Origin: Multiplicimicrobium sp043718225
GTDB taxonomy: Bacteria > Omnitrophota > Omnitrophia > Omnitrophales > Aquincolibacteriaceae
Direction: 5' to 3'
DNA: 9,720 bases
NCBI GenBank assembly: GCA_043718225.1
Contig: JAYSWD010000176.1
Location: forward strand, 1 to 9,720
Below, one piece after another: positions 1 through 7,575 of this stretch (its first letter is position 1; every line of letters starts with the position of its first letter). The notes below the pieces were generated by a model. The model searched no databases. It was not told the origin of the DNA and saw only the letters and a program-made list of their open reading frames with translations. The position numbers were made by a program, and so were the translations under genes.

Positions 1-2
1 TT

Positions 3-91
3 GGAGAGGTCGCATAGCCTGGTCTAGTGCGCACGCCTGGAAAGTGTGTGAACCTGAAAGGGTTCCGTGGGTTCGAATCCCACCCTCTCCG
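3..91 (+). tRNA. tRNA-Ser(GGA)
   Basis: An 89-nt class II tRNA that decodes UCC and UCU. The acceptor stem GGAGAGG (3-9) pairs fully with CCTCTCC (84-90), and G91 is the discriminator base, as expected for serine. The anticodon stem CACGC (32-36) pairs with GTGTG (44-48) around the loop CTGGAAA, placing anticodon GGA at 39-41. A long variable arm follows, and the T-loop TTCGAAT is canonical. CCA is not encoded, because the sequence continues GATG, so a CCA-adding enzyme is required. Its promoter lies outside the window. A terminator follows 14 bases downstream, so this is probably a single-gene unit or the last gene of one. Confidence 0.96.
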
Positions 92-305
92 ATGAAATAA
101 TAAGGGCCCCGTTTATCGGGGCTTTTTTATTTCATTTGGGGCTGCAGGGATTCGAAGTGTGCCGCGCAATTCATCCGGCTGCGCGGAAATCCAAAGTTGC
201 CTCATGTCAAGTTTGGAAGAAGTGAAGACCAGGCGCGCGGTGAGTGGCCAGCCTGGAATGAGTGCAGCGCCCAGCTGACACGAATCCAGGGCGCCGTTAA
301 TCCCA
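92..305 (+). repeat. Decayed copy of the tRNA-linked repeat element
   Basis: This is the divergent first copy of the element seen in tandem at 8817-9273. It begins with the terminator hairpin module, which is nearly identical to the later copies. Next comes an antisense T-arm, AGGGATTCGAAG (146-157), of which GGGATTCGAA is the exact reverse complement of the tRNA-Ser T-loop and stem. A structured core follows, with the 7-bp stem CCGCGCA/TGCGCGG (162-168 with 180-186) and the stem CCAAAGTTG/CAAGTTTGG (191-199 with 208-216, one mismatch). It closes with CGCCGTTAATCCCA, where only AATCCCA (299-305) still matches the tRNA-Ser(GGA) 3' half. The bases GCCGCGCAATTCAT (161-174) recur exactly in the tRNA-Arg copy. 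I see no gene between 92 and 351. Confidence 0.75.
106..128 (+). terminator. Rho-independent terminator of tRNA-Ser(GGA)
   Basis: GCCCCG and CGGGGC form a 6-bp GC stem around TTTAT, followed by six T. The flanks TGAAATAA and TTATTTCA can extend the stem. The same module, lacking two G, stands behind tRNA-Ser(TGA) at 8829 and again at 9058. Confidence 0.9.
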
Positions 306-351
306 TAATTGTTTTTGGTCTGAGCTGAAGCTCAATCCCAATGCCGACTTT

Positions 352-834
352 TTATCTTTTCTCTTTCCGCAATGTTAAAAAAAACTCGCGTAAAAGCGTT
401 TTGGAATCTTCTTCCATGACACCGCCGAGCATGCTCAGCCGGTGATTGAGGCGGCCATCCTGCGGAATTTTATAAAGCGTTTCACAGGCTCCGGCTTTCA
501 GATCGCGCGCTCCGTAAACAAGCGCGGAGCATTTGGTGATCACCAACGCACCCGCGCACATCGGACAGCATTCCATGGTCACATAAAGCGTGCACCCCTC
601 TAAAGATCCGCGGTGCTTATCGCTTGTTTCAGAGAGTTTTTCCGAAGCAGAAGTCATGGCGATCATTTCAGCATGCGCGGTGGGGTCATGCAGGGTTTCC
701 ATTTGGTTGTATCCTCGCGCGATGATCTGGTTTTTGTAAACCACTACCGCTCCGACCGGAACTTCGCCGCGATCAAAAGCGATCATCGCCTGCTTAAGCG
801 CTTCGCGCATGAAATGTTCGTGAAGATTTTCCAT
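352..834 (-). CDS. tadA: tRNA-specific adenosine deaminase TadA
   Basis: A cytidine/deoxycytidylate deaminase-fold enzyme that deaminates the wobble adenosine A34 of tRNA-Arg(ACG) to inosine in the cytoplasm, letting one tRNA read CGU, CGC and CGA. Counting from the GTG at 837, the protein has 161 residues, close to the family norm. It shows the N-terminal MREAL helix, the EVPVGAVVV strand, the catalytic DPTAHAE motif (zinc ligand His55, proton shuttle Glu57) and the second zinc site at Cys91 and Cys94 (CPMCAGAL). The usual Pro of the PCxxC motif is Cys90 here. About 25 residues between HAE and the zinc cysteines form a slightly long, polar loop. I chose the ATG at 834-832, which shares one base with the stop of the upstream coiled-coil gene (TGATG). 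The GTG directly before it is also in frame. The overlap implies co-transcription and probable translational coupling. No terminator is visible downstream. Confidence 0.95.
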   Translation of the reverse strand: MENLHEHFMREALKQAMIAFDRGEVPVGAVVVYKNQIIARGYNQMETLHDPTAHAEMIAMTSASEKLSETSDKHRGSLEGCTLYVTMECCPMCAGALVITKCSALVYGARDLKAGACETLYKIPQDGRLNHRLSMLGGVMEEDSKTLLREFFLTLRKEKR

Positions 835-3800
835 CACGTCTTTTTCTTCGCCTGAGTGTTTTGGTCTTCAAGCGCCAAAATTAATTCCAGGCCGCTGAGT
901 TTTTCTTCGGGAGAAAGGCTTTTTTTGTTTTCTACCGGTTTAGTCTCCTGTTGAACCGGCGCCAGCTCTTTGGCTTTAGCGGCAGGAAGAGAAGCTTGGA
1001 CTTTGCGCAGCTCAGCTTCGAGATGAAGAGTCCTTTTCACTTCTTCCTGAAAAGCACGGGTAAGTTTTTCACTTTCGCTTAAAAGCTCCGCGCTTTTGGT
1101 TTTCCACGGTTCATTTTCGGAAATAATATCTTTTATTTTGTTTTCATTGTCCTTTGCAATCTCATTTAATCTGCGTTTCAGTTTTTCAATGGTCTGAAGA
1201 TTTTCTTTTATTTCTTCATATGCTTCAGCCAGCTTTCTTTGAAGCATTTCACTTGAAATACCTGCTTCCGACAGGCATTCCTTTTCTTTCTTCAGCGCCA
1301 TAAAAATAGTGTTTTTAACCGCTTCAAGCGCGTCATACTTTTCCTGCTGCTTTTTTTTCTGGTCTTCGTGTTTGTTGATTTGCGCCTGGTAATCGCTTAT
1401 TTTCAGCATCAATTCGGTTTTTTGATACCCCAGTTCTTCACGCTCGATCTTATTCTTCTGTTCCTGTTTCTCGAAAAACTGCTTCTGCTTCGCGTATTTT
1501 TCCGTCAGATTTTCGCCCTGGTCTTTTAAAGCGAGATTTTCTTGAAGCAGCATTTCGATTTCTTTTTTCTTTTGGCCCATTTGATCGTATAAATAATCCT
1601 GCAATTCTTTGGAGCGGGCTTCAAAGCCTTCCGCGCGCGCGACCAGTTCCTTTTCACTTTGTTGCCTGGCCTTTTCGAGACTCTCAAGTTGCGCTGTTAA
1701 AACCGTATTTTCGTTCGCGCTTTGGCGGATTTTCACGTTTTTTTGTTCGGCCTCCGCGTTCAACCTTTGCTTTTCATCTTCAAATTCTTTTTCTTTCTGT
1801 TCAAGCTCGCGCTGCAGGCTTTTCGTCTTTTCGGCTTCCTGGCTTTGCAGTTCCTCCCATTGTTTCGTTGCTGCTTCGGTTTTTGCAAGCTTGCCTTCCA
1901 AAATCGTAATCCGGTTCTTTTCCGCCGCGATGGCTTCGCCCAATTCTTTTTGTTTCTGTTCCGCCGCCAAGCGGATGGCTTCTAATTCTTTGCTTTTTGA
2001 CTCTAATAAAGCTTCGCCCTCGACCCTGCTCGCTTCAGCCTTTTGTTTCAACTCTGTTTCTATTTTGCCGCGCAGCGCTTCCCGTTTTTCGCCTTCGCGC
2101 GCCAGTTCCGAATTCTTTTCAATCTGCTCTTGCAATTTTTGAAGCTGCCGCGCGATTTCGGCGCTTAGCCGCTGGTTTTCTTCTCGAAGCTGCGTTTGGC
2201 CGAGTTGAAACTCTTGTCTTTTATTTTCAAATGCCAGCGACTCATTCATTTGCGCGGTTTTTAGTTCGTCAAAACCGGTCTTGGCGGCATCATTCCTTTT
2301 ATGCAGCTCAATGATTTGATTTTTTGCGGCTTGAAGTTGGGCGCTCAATTCCGCTTGGGCCTGTTCGGCCGCGGCGCGGCTGTCCTGCAGTTCGATTTCT
2401 GTCCGCGAAAGCAGTCTGCGGCCGGCTTCCAATTCCGCTGATTTTTCTTTCAATAAAAGCTCGCTCTGTCTTTTTACTTCATCCAATGCTTCGATCTCGG
2501 CTTTCGCTTCAGCCTGAATGCGTGAAATTTTATTTTCAAAGTCGCTGTTTTTTTGCTCAAATTCTTCTTTGTGGATTCCCGCTTCTTCTGTCATGCGCGC
2601 AAGCAGGCTGCCTGTTTCGTTTACCACGGCCTTCGTTTGAGAAAGCTCTGTTTTCAGCTCGGCAAGATCTTTCCTTTCTGCTCTAAGTGTGTTTTCAAGC
2701 TCTTCTTGATTTTGTTTTACAACAGCAAGCACTTCTTGCTGTTCGGCTATATAAATCTTGTGCTCGTTTTCTTTTTCTGAGATTGCAACTTCTAGTCTTT
2801 TAACTATTTCATCAAGCTTCCTATTTTTATCATTTAGCTGGTTCAGCTCCTGAAACTGCTTTTCTTTTTCTTCTTTCAGACGGGCCGCTTCTAGTTCAAG
2901 CTCGGTCCGCTGACCGCCAATTTCCTGCAGCTTTAGCTCAAGCCCCTTGATCTGATTTTCTCCGGCTTGTACAGTCCGGGCATGAGCATCTATGCTTGCT
3001 TGCATCTCGCTTTGTCTTTGCCTGTTTTCGTTTTCGAGCTCAATGAGAAGGTTTTTTTGCGTTTGCAGCGTCGCCTCAAGCGCTTCTTGCTGTTGTCTTG
3101 CTGCGGTGAGTTTATCTGTCTGCTCCGCGCTGTAAACGATCAGCTCTCTTTCTCGGGCTGAAATCTCGAGTTCTAATCTTTTAACTGTTTCGTCAAGTTC
3201 GCTGTTTTTGCTGTTCAGCTGGCTCAGCAGGTGGGCCTGCTTCTCTTTTTCTTCTTTCAGACGGGCGGTTTCCTGCTCAAGCTGCGCGTGCTGGTTGGAA
3301 AGTTCTTGCTGCTTTTGCTCAGATGCTTTCGCTTCTTGTTCATTTTTTATTTTTAGCTTTTCCCACCGGCCCTCAGCCTGAATGCGTTCTTTTTCGTATT
3401 GTTCTTGTTTTTGCCAAGAAGCAAGAAGATTGATTTCCTGTTCGGCACTGTGCGCCTTGTGTGCGCTTTCTTTTTCCGATATCTTCAACTCAAGCTTTTC
3501 TGCTTTTTCAACAAGCTCGTTGTTTTTGCCGATCAGCTGACTCAGCTCTTGAGCTTGCTTCTCTTTTTCTTCTTTCAGACGGGCGGCTTCTAGTTCAAGC
3601 TCGGTCCGCTGCCCTATCAGTGCCTGCAGTTTTTGTTCGAGCTCCTTGATCTGCTTTTCTCCGTCCTGAACAGTCCGGGTATGAGCATCTATGCTTACTT
3701 GCATCTCGCTTTGTCTTTGCCTGTTTTCGTTCTCGCTCTTAATGAGATGGTTTTTTGCGGATTGAAGTTGGGCGCTTAATTCCGTTTGGGCTTGTTCAGC

Positions 3801-6665
3801 CGCGGCGCGACTGTCCTGCAGTTCGGTTTCCGTCCGCGAAAGAAGTATGCGGCTGGCTTCCAATTCCGCTGATTTTTCTTTCAATAAAAGTTCTCTCTGT
3901 CTGCTTATATCGTCCAGCGCTTTGATTTCGGCTTTCGCCTCGGCTTGAATGCGTGAAATATCGTCTTCAAAATCATTATTCTTTTGTTCGAATTCTTTTT
4001 TCTGAATCCCGGCTTCTTCAACCGCGAGCTCAAACATGCTTTCTGTTTCTTTTATTTTCTCTTTTGTCCCGAAAAGCTCATTTTGAAGCTCGATATTTTT
4101 TTCCTGTTCTCTTTTCAGCGCAGTTTCCAGAGCTTCTTGCTTTTTTAGAGCTTCAAGAAAACAGCTTTCCTGTTCGGCACCGGTTGTTTTCAGCTCGGTA
4201 ATTGTCAGCTCTTGTTTTCTTACTGTTTCATCAAGCTCACTGTTTCTACCGCTCAGCTGATTCAATTCCTGGGACCGCTTTTCTCTATCTTCTTTCAGCC
4301 TAACGGACTGCGCTTCAAGCTTTGCGCGCTGGTCCATAAGGGCCTGGATTTTTTGTGCGGCTGCTTCCGCTTCTTTTAATTTTTTTTCGCTTTCTTCCTT
4401 CCACGTTTGCTGTGCTTGAACATGCGCTCTTTCAAGCTCGACGATTTTTTTATTTAATAAAATTTCGTTTTGCTTTTTTGCTTCTTCAAGCGCGGCGATC
4501 TTTTCCACAGCCTCGCCCTGAATATGTGCGATGTGTTTGTCAAAATCATTTTGCTTTTGCTCAAGATCTTTGACTTGCTGATCCAGCAGATCGGCTTGTT
4601 TTTGCCTGTTTTCCTTCTCGCCCTCAATCAGAAGATTTCTTTGAGTTTGCAAGGCGACTTCAAGCTCTTCTTGCTTTTGTTTTGCGGCAGCGATAATGCT
4701 TTCCTGTTCGGTGCTGTAAGCTTTGAGCTCACTTTCTTTTGCGGCTATCTCTAAATCTCGTCTTTTAATCGCCTCATCAAGCTTGCTGTTTTCGCCGTTC
4801 AGCTGATTCAGCTCCCGCGCCTGCTTCTCTTTTTCCTCTTTTAGCTGGGTGGCTTCCAGCTCAAGCTCGGTCCGCTGTCCTTTAAGTGCCTCAAGTTTTT
4901 GTTCGAAGTCGTTGATCTGCTTTTCGCCGGCCTGAACAGTCCGGGCATGCGCATCTATACTTTCTTGCATCTCAATTTGCCTTCGACTGTTTTCCTTTTC
5001 GCGCTCCAGCAGGAGGTTTCTTTGCGCTTGCAGCGCAGATTCGAGTTCCTCCTGTTGCTGTCTTGCAACGGTAAGCTTATCTGTTTGTTCAGCGCTATAA
5101 GCCCTCATTTCTTTTTCTCTGGCGGCCATCTCCAGCTCAAGCTTTTCTGCTTTTTCAACAAGCTCGTTGTTTTTGTCTATCAGCTGACTCAGCTCTTGCG
5201 CTTGCTTCTCTTTTTCTTCTTTCAGGTGCGCGGCTTCCTGCTCAATCTTCGCGCGCTGCCCGATAAGTTCTTGCTGTTTTTGTTCGGCAGCTTTCGCTTC
5301 CTGTTCATTTTTTTCTCTTGTCTCTTCCCATCCGCGCTGCGCTTGAAAGTGTTTTGTTTCAAGTTCTTTTGCCTGCGCCTCCAGCGCCTGGATTGCGCGG
5401 GCGCCGTTATCAATGCGGATTTGCAGATCGCTTTGTTTTTGGTTATTTTCTTTCTCATGCTCAAGAAAGAGATTTTTTTGAATTTGCAGGGCAGCTTCAA
5501 GCTCTTCTTGTTTTTGCTTTGTGGCAAGATGGCTGTTTGCCTGTTCTAGGAGGTGTACCCTGCGTTCGCTTTCTTGTTCTTCTTTTAATCCCGCTGTTTC
5601 CAGCGCGAGTTCTCTTATTTGGTCTTCCCGCGCTTGTCCTTCCCGGACAGCAGCATCGAGGCCATTTTGTAATTCAACCTGTTTCTGGCGGGCGGCAAGA
5701 AGATTGCTTTCCTGTTCCACCGTGCGCGCCTTGTGCACGCTTTCTTTGTCTGACATCTCTAGTGTCAGTCTTTTGACCGCCTCGTCAAGCTCGCTGCTTT
5801 TATCGTTTAGTTGATTCAGGTCCTGAAATTGCTTTTCTTTTTCTTCTTTCAGCCGCGCGGTTTCCTGCTCAAGCTGTGTCTTCTGCGCTGTCAGTTCCCA
5901 TAGTTTTTGTTCGGCTGTTTTCGCTTCCTGTTCTTTTCTTTCTCTTAACTCTTCCCACCGGATTTCCGCCCGCACACGTTCTTTTTCTAATTCCACGGAT
6001 TTTTCTTTTAATAAAAATTCGTTTTGCTTTTTTATTTCTTCGAGCACGGCTATCTTTTCCGCCGCCTCGGCCTTGAGCCGGGAAATCTGCTTGTCGAAAT
6101 CATTTTGCTTTTGTTCAAGGTCTTTAGCTTGTCGGCCCAACAATTCGGCTTGTTTTTGGCTGTTTTGTTTCTCACTCTCGAGAAGGCGGTTTTTTTGGGT
6201 TTGCAGCGCGGCTTCAAGCTCTTCTTGTTTTTGCTTTGCGGCAATACGGCTGTTTTCCTGCTCAGCGCTGTGAGTTAGGAGCTCGTTTTCTTTTTCTTGT
6301 TTCAGCCGGGCCGTTTCCCGCTCGAGCTGAGCCTGCTGTCCGCCAAGCGCCTGCAGTTTATTCTCAAGATCTTTTGCGCGACTTTCCAACGCTTGGACAG
6401 TCCGGACACCGGTATCTATGCTTGTCCGCAGCTCGGCTTTTTGAGTCTCCAGCGCGGCTTCCAGCTGTTCCTGTTTTTGTTTCGCGGCATTCTTTTCACT
6501 AACTTGCTCGGCACGGGTTTCGTCTAAGAGGGTTTGCAGGCTTTTACAAATATCAAAAAGCTCGGCGCTTTTCTTTTTTTCAGCTTCTTTTTCCTGTTCA
6601 TGCTTCAAAAAAACCTGATGAAGCTCGCCGGCAAGGCTGTCCTGCGGTTCTTTGCCCGGGCTCAT
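834..6665 (-). CDS. Giant repetitive coiled-coil protein (1,943 aa), function unknown
   Basis: Almost the whole protein is a heptad-rich helix dominated by E, K, Q, A and L. Prolines occur only near the two ends (residues 3 and 7, then 1853 onward), so residues of about 10-1850 could form one continuous rod. At 0.1485 nm per residue this would be roughly 270-280 nm. Recurring modules include LKEEKEKQAQELNQL, LDEAVKRLELEI, KQKQEELEAALQTQKN, SIDAHARTVQAGEKQIK and ISRIQAEAKAEI. Roughly the last 50 residues are rich in Pro, Lys and Glu and end AKKKT. There is no signal peptide, membrane segment, Walker A motif or ABC signature, so it is not an SMC/Rad50 ATPase. Hits to myosin-tail or SMC profiles would be compositional. 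The ATG at 6665 is supported by GGAG nine bases upstream. It is the first gene of a pair with tadA. A cytoplasmic scaffold or filament is possible, but I do not recognise a family. Confidence 0.85.
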   Translation of the reverse strand: MSPGKEPQDSLAGELHQVFLKHEQEKEAEKKKSAELFDICKSLQTLLDETRAEQVSEKNAAKQKQEQLEAALETQKAELRTSIDTGVRTVQALESRAKDLENKLQALGGQQAQLERETARLKQEKENELLTHSAEQENSRIAAKQKQEELEAALQTQKNRLLESEKQNSQKQAELLGRQAKDLEQKQNDFDKQISRLKAEAAEKIAVLEEIKKQNEFLLKEKSVELEKERVRAEIRWEELRERKEQEAKTAEQKLWELTAQKTQLEQETARLKEEKEKQFQDLNQLNDKSSELDEAVKRLTLEMSDKESVHKARTVEQESNLLAARQKQVELQNGLDAAVREGQAREDQIRELALETAGLKEEQESERRVHLLEQANSHLATKQKQEELEAALQIQKNLFLEHEKENNQKQSDLQIRIDNGARAIQALEAQAKELETKHFQAQRGWEETREKNEQEAKAAEQKQQELIGQRAKIEQEAAHLKEEKEKQAQELSQLIDKNNELVEKAEKLELEMAAREKEMRAYSAEQTDKLTVARQQQEELESALQAQRNLLLEREKENSRRQIEMQESIDAHARTVQAGEKQINDFEQKLEALKGQRTELELEATQLKEEKEKQARELNQLNGENSKLDEAIKRRDLEIAAKESELKAYSTEQESIIAAAKQKQEELEVALQTQRNLLIEGEKENRQKQADLLDQQVKDLEQKQNDFDKHIAHIQGEAVEKIAALEEAKKQNEILLNKKIVELERAHVQAQQTWKEESEKKLKEAEAAAQKIQALMDQRAKLEAQSVRLKEDREKRSQELNQLSGRNSELDETVRKQELTITELKTTGAEQESCFLEALKKQEALETALKREQEKNIELQNELFGTKEKIKETESMFELAVEEAGIQKKEFEQKNNDFEDDISRIQAEAKAEIKALDDISRQRELLLKEKSAELEASRILLSRTETELQDSRAAAEQAQTELSAQLQSAKNHLIKSENENRQRQSEMQVSIDAHTRTVQDGEKQIKELEQKLQALIGQRTELELEAARLKEEKEKQAQELSQLIGKNNELVEKAEKLELKISEKESAHKAHSAEQEINLLASWQKQEQYEKERIQAEGRWEKLKIKNEQEAKASEQKQQELSNQHAQLEQETARLKEEKEKQAHLLSQLNSKNSELDETVKRLELEISARERELIVYSAEQTDKLTAARQQQEALEATLQTQKNLLIELENENRQRQSEMQASIDAHARTVQAGENQIKGLELKLQEIGGQRTELELEAARLKEEKEKQFQELNQLNDKNRKLDEIVKRLEVAISEKENEHKIYIAEQQEVLAVVKQNQEELENTLRAERKDLAELKTELSQTKAVVNETGSLLARMTEEAGIHKEEFEQKNSDFENKISRIQAEAKAEIEALDEVKRQSELLLKEKSAELEAGRRLLSRTEIELQDSRAAAEQAQAELSAQLQAAKNQIIELHKRNDAAKTGFDELKTAQMNESLAFENKRQEFQLGQTQLREENQRLSAEIARQLQKLQEQIEKNSELAREGEKREALRGKIETELKQKAEASRVEGEALLESKSKELEAIRLAAEQKQKELGEAIAAEKNRITILEGKLAKTEAATKQWEELQSQEAEKTKSLQRELEQKEKEFEDEKQRLNAEAEQKNVKIRQSANENTVLTAQLESLEKARQQSEKELVARAEGFEARSKELQDYLYDQMGQKKKEIEMLLQENLALKDQGENLTEKYAKQKQFFEKQEQKNKIEREELGYQKTELMLKISDYQAQINKHEDQKKKQQEKYDALEAVKNTIFMALKKEKECLSEAGISSEMLQRKLAEAYEEIKENLQTIEKLKRRLNEIAKDNENKIKDIISENEPWKTKSAELLSESEKLTRAFQEEVKRTLHLEAELRKVQASLPAAKAKELAPVQQETKPVENKKSLSPEEKLSGLELILALEDQNTQAKKKT
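2321..2588 (-). repeat. Internal coding repeat A, copy 1 (partner 3752-4019)
   Basis: About 268 bp of the coiled-coil gene recur at an offset of 1,431 bp (477 codons). Both copies encode the pattern EEAGI, EFEQKN, DFE, ISRIQAEAKAEI, LLLKEKSAELEA, SRTE, ELQDSRAAAEQAQ, ELSAQLQ. Blocks such as CCAATTCCGCTGATTTTTCT are identical, so this is DNA-level duplication and not merely similar heptads. Confidence 0.85.
2862..3055 (-). repeat. Internal coding repeat B (copies near 3561, 4827 and 6300)
   Basis: This stretch encodes ENRQRQSEMQ, SIDAHARTVQ, QIKGLELKLQ, GQRTELELEAARLKEEKEKQ. It recurs at 3561-3754 (offset 699 bp, 233 codons) and near 4827-5000 (a further 1,266 bp), with a more diverged copy near 6300-6440. 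The shared CGGTCCGCTG and CAGTCCGGGCATG blocks mark each full copy. Offsets divisible by three indicate in-frame expansion of the rod. Confidence 0.8.
3561..3754 (-). repeat. Internal coding repeat B, second copy
   Basis: In-frame partner of 2862-3055. It joins directly onto repeat A copy 2 at 3752, whereas copy 1 of repeat B starts some 270 bp beyond the end of repeat A copy 1. The two modules have therefore been shuffled independently. Confidence 0.8.
3752..4019 (-). repeat. Internal coding repeat A, copy 2
   Basis: Partner of 2321-2588, in frame and without indels at this offset. Most differences look like scattered substitutions, suggesting a fairly old duplication kept under selection for the helix. 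Confidence 0.85.
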
Positions 6666-6670
6666 AGGCT

Positions 6671-6675
6671 TCTCC
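6671..6675 (-). promoter_or_regulatory. Ribosome binding site of the coiled-coil gene
   Basis: On the minus strand, CCGGAGAAGCCTATG places GGAGA a few bases before the ATG at 6665. This fixes the start of the long ORF. Confidence 0.7.
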
Positions 6676-6754
6676 GGAAATTTAAATGAAAAAAGGTGCC
6701 GCTGAGGCGAAATGGAATGCGGATTTTATTGGGAAACTTTTTGTTCACGCTGAG

Positions 6755-6760
6755 ATTATA
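6755..6760 (-). promoter_or_regulatory. Possible -10 box for the coiled-coil/tadA unit
   Basis: A perfect TATAAT lies on the minus strand about 90 bases before the start codon, inside GCGAATATAATCTC. The -35 at 17-bp spacing would be TTCGTT, which is poor, so the call is tentative. Read-through from tRNA-Arg(ACG) is an alternative. The rest of 6666-6870 holds nothing else I can identify. Confidence 0.4.
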
Positions 6761-6870
6761 TTCGCTGCGGCAAAAATAACGAATATTTTTTATGAAAAGG
6801 CGGTTTTGTCGGGAAGTGAGGCCGGCGGTTTTGCGCCGCAATGAATGCTCCTGTTATAAAAAGCTTAAAA

Positions 6871-7035
6871 TGCGCCCGTGTGGAGTTGGCGCCTTTCGTT
6901 CATGCCGGCTAGCCGCCGCATTCACTTCAGGTCGGCCACTCGCCGCGCCTTGTCTTTGCTTCTCGAAACTGACATTAAGTCAGTTTCTTGTTCCGCAAAA
7001 CCTTATGAATTGCGCGGCTCTCTTCAACTTCATAC
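6871..7035 (-). repeat. tRNA-linked repeat element, tRNA-Arg version
   Basis: Read on the minus strand, this element starts with GTATGAAGTTGAA. It matches 12 of 13 bases of the reverse complement of the tRNA-Arg(ACG) T-arm (GTATGGAGTTGAA). A core with the same framework as the serine copies follows, sharing GCCGCGCAATTCAT (7005-7018) with the copy at 92-305 and CTGACTTAATGTC with the copies at 8817-9273. The hairpin GAAACTGAC/GTCAGTTTC (6965-6973 with 6979-6987) has a TTAAT loop. The element ends in CAACTCCACACGGGCGCA (6871-6888), which is the last 18 bases of the tRNA-Arg gene with one mismatch. No gene is supported here. Confidence 0.85.
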
Positions 7036-7046
7036 AAATCTTATCA

Positions 7047-7169
7047 TTAATTTTCTCAAAAGAACCTGAATGCAAGGCATAAGTGAGCGGCCGCGGAGCC
7101 GTAGTGAAACCTATGACGCACAAGGACGCGAACTTATAACGCAGCAGACGGTTCTTTTCAGAAAATTAA
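7047..7169 (-). repeat. Long inverted repeat directly behind tRNA-Arg
   Basis: The 20-base arms at 7047-7066 and 7150-7169 pair in 19 of 20 positions, with one central mismatch. They enclose an 83-bp GC-rich interior holding a GCGGCCGC palindrome. The outer arm begins three bases after the tRNA 3' end. It takes the place that the GCCCCG terminator hairpin has in the serine copies, but no T-run follows, so it is not a classical terminator. Confidence 0.75.
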
Positions 7170-7171
7170 AA

Positions 7172-7434
<263 letters not shown>

Positions 7435-7444
7435 AAATGAGCTT

Positions 7445-7476
7445 CCGCCTTGAATGTAAAAACAATTCAAGGGCGG
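7445..7476. other. Hairpin in the gene-free stretch 7435-7575
   Basis: CCGCCTTGAAT (7445-7455) pairs with ATTCAAGGGCGG (7465-7476) except for one bulged G, giving 11 bp around a 9-base loop. No T-run follows on either strand. Neighbouring bases 7480-7500 hold a weaker imperfect stem (CCGTCC with GGCGG). Apart from these, 7435-7575 shows no gene or clear promoter. It lies between the stop of the DUF4197 gene and the tRNA-Arg leader. Confidence 0.55.
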
Positions 7477-7575
7477 ATCCGTCCTAGCTTAGCGAGGCGG
7501 AACGGGCATGAATCTATAAAGCCGAAAAGAGGCAAAAGTATAACGAAAACGGGCAGGACTGTATAGAGGGCAATA

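Noticed and set aside
1609..6527. Many ORFs of 60-216 codons opposite the coiled-coil gene
   Set aside because: They arise because the E/K/Q/A/L-rich frame leaves few stops on the other strand; their Phe, Leu, Ser and Cys-rich translations mirror that bias.
834..6665. SMC, Rad50 or myosin identity for the long protein
   Set aside because: No Walker A, Walker B, signature or motor domain; similarity would come only from coiled-coil composition.
6792..7082. Plus-strand ORFs of 96 and 63 codons
   Set aside because: They read through the antisense strand of the tRNA-Arg repeat element and its inverted repeat; no ribosome binding site and no protein-like pattern.
7445..7476. Terminator for the DUF4197 operon
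   Set aside because: The stem is good, but no T-run follows on the minus strand and it lies 100 bases past the stop.
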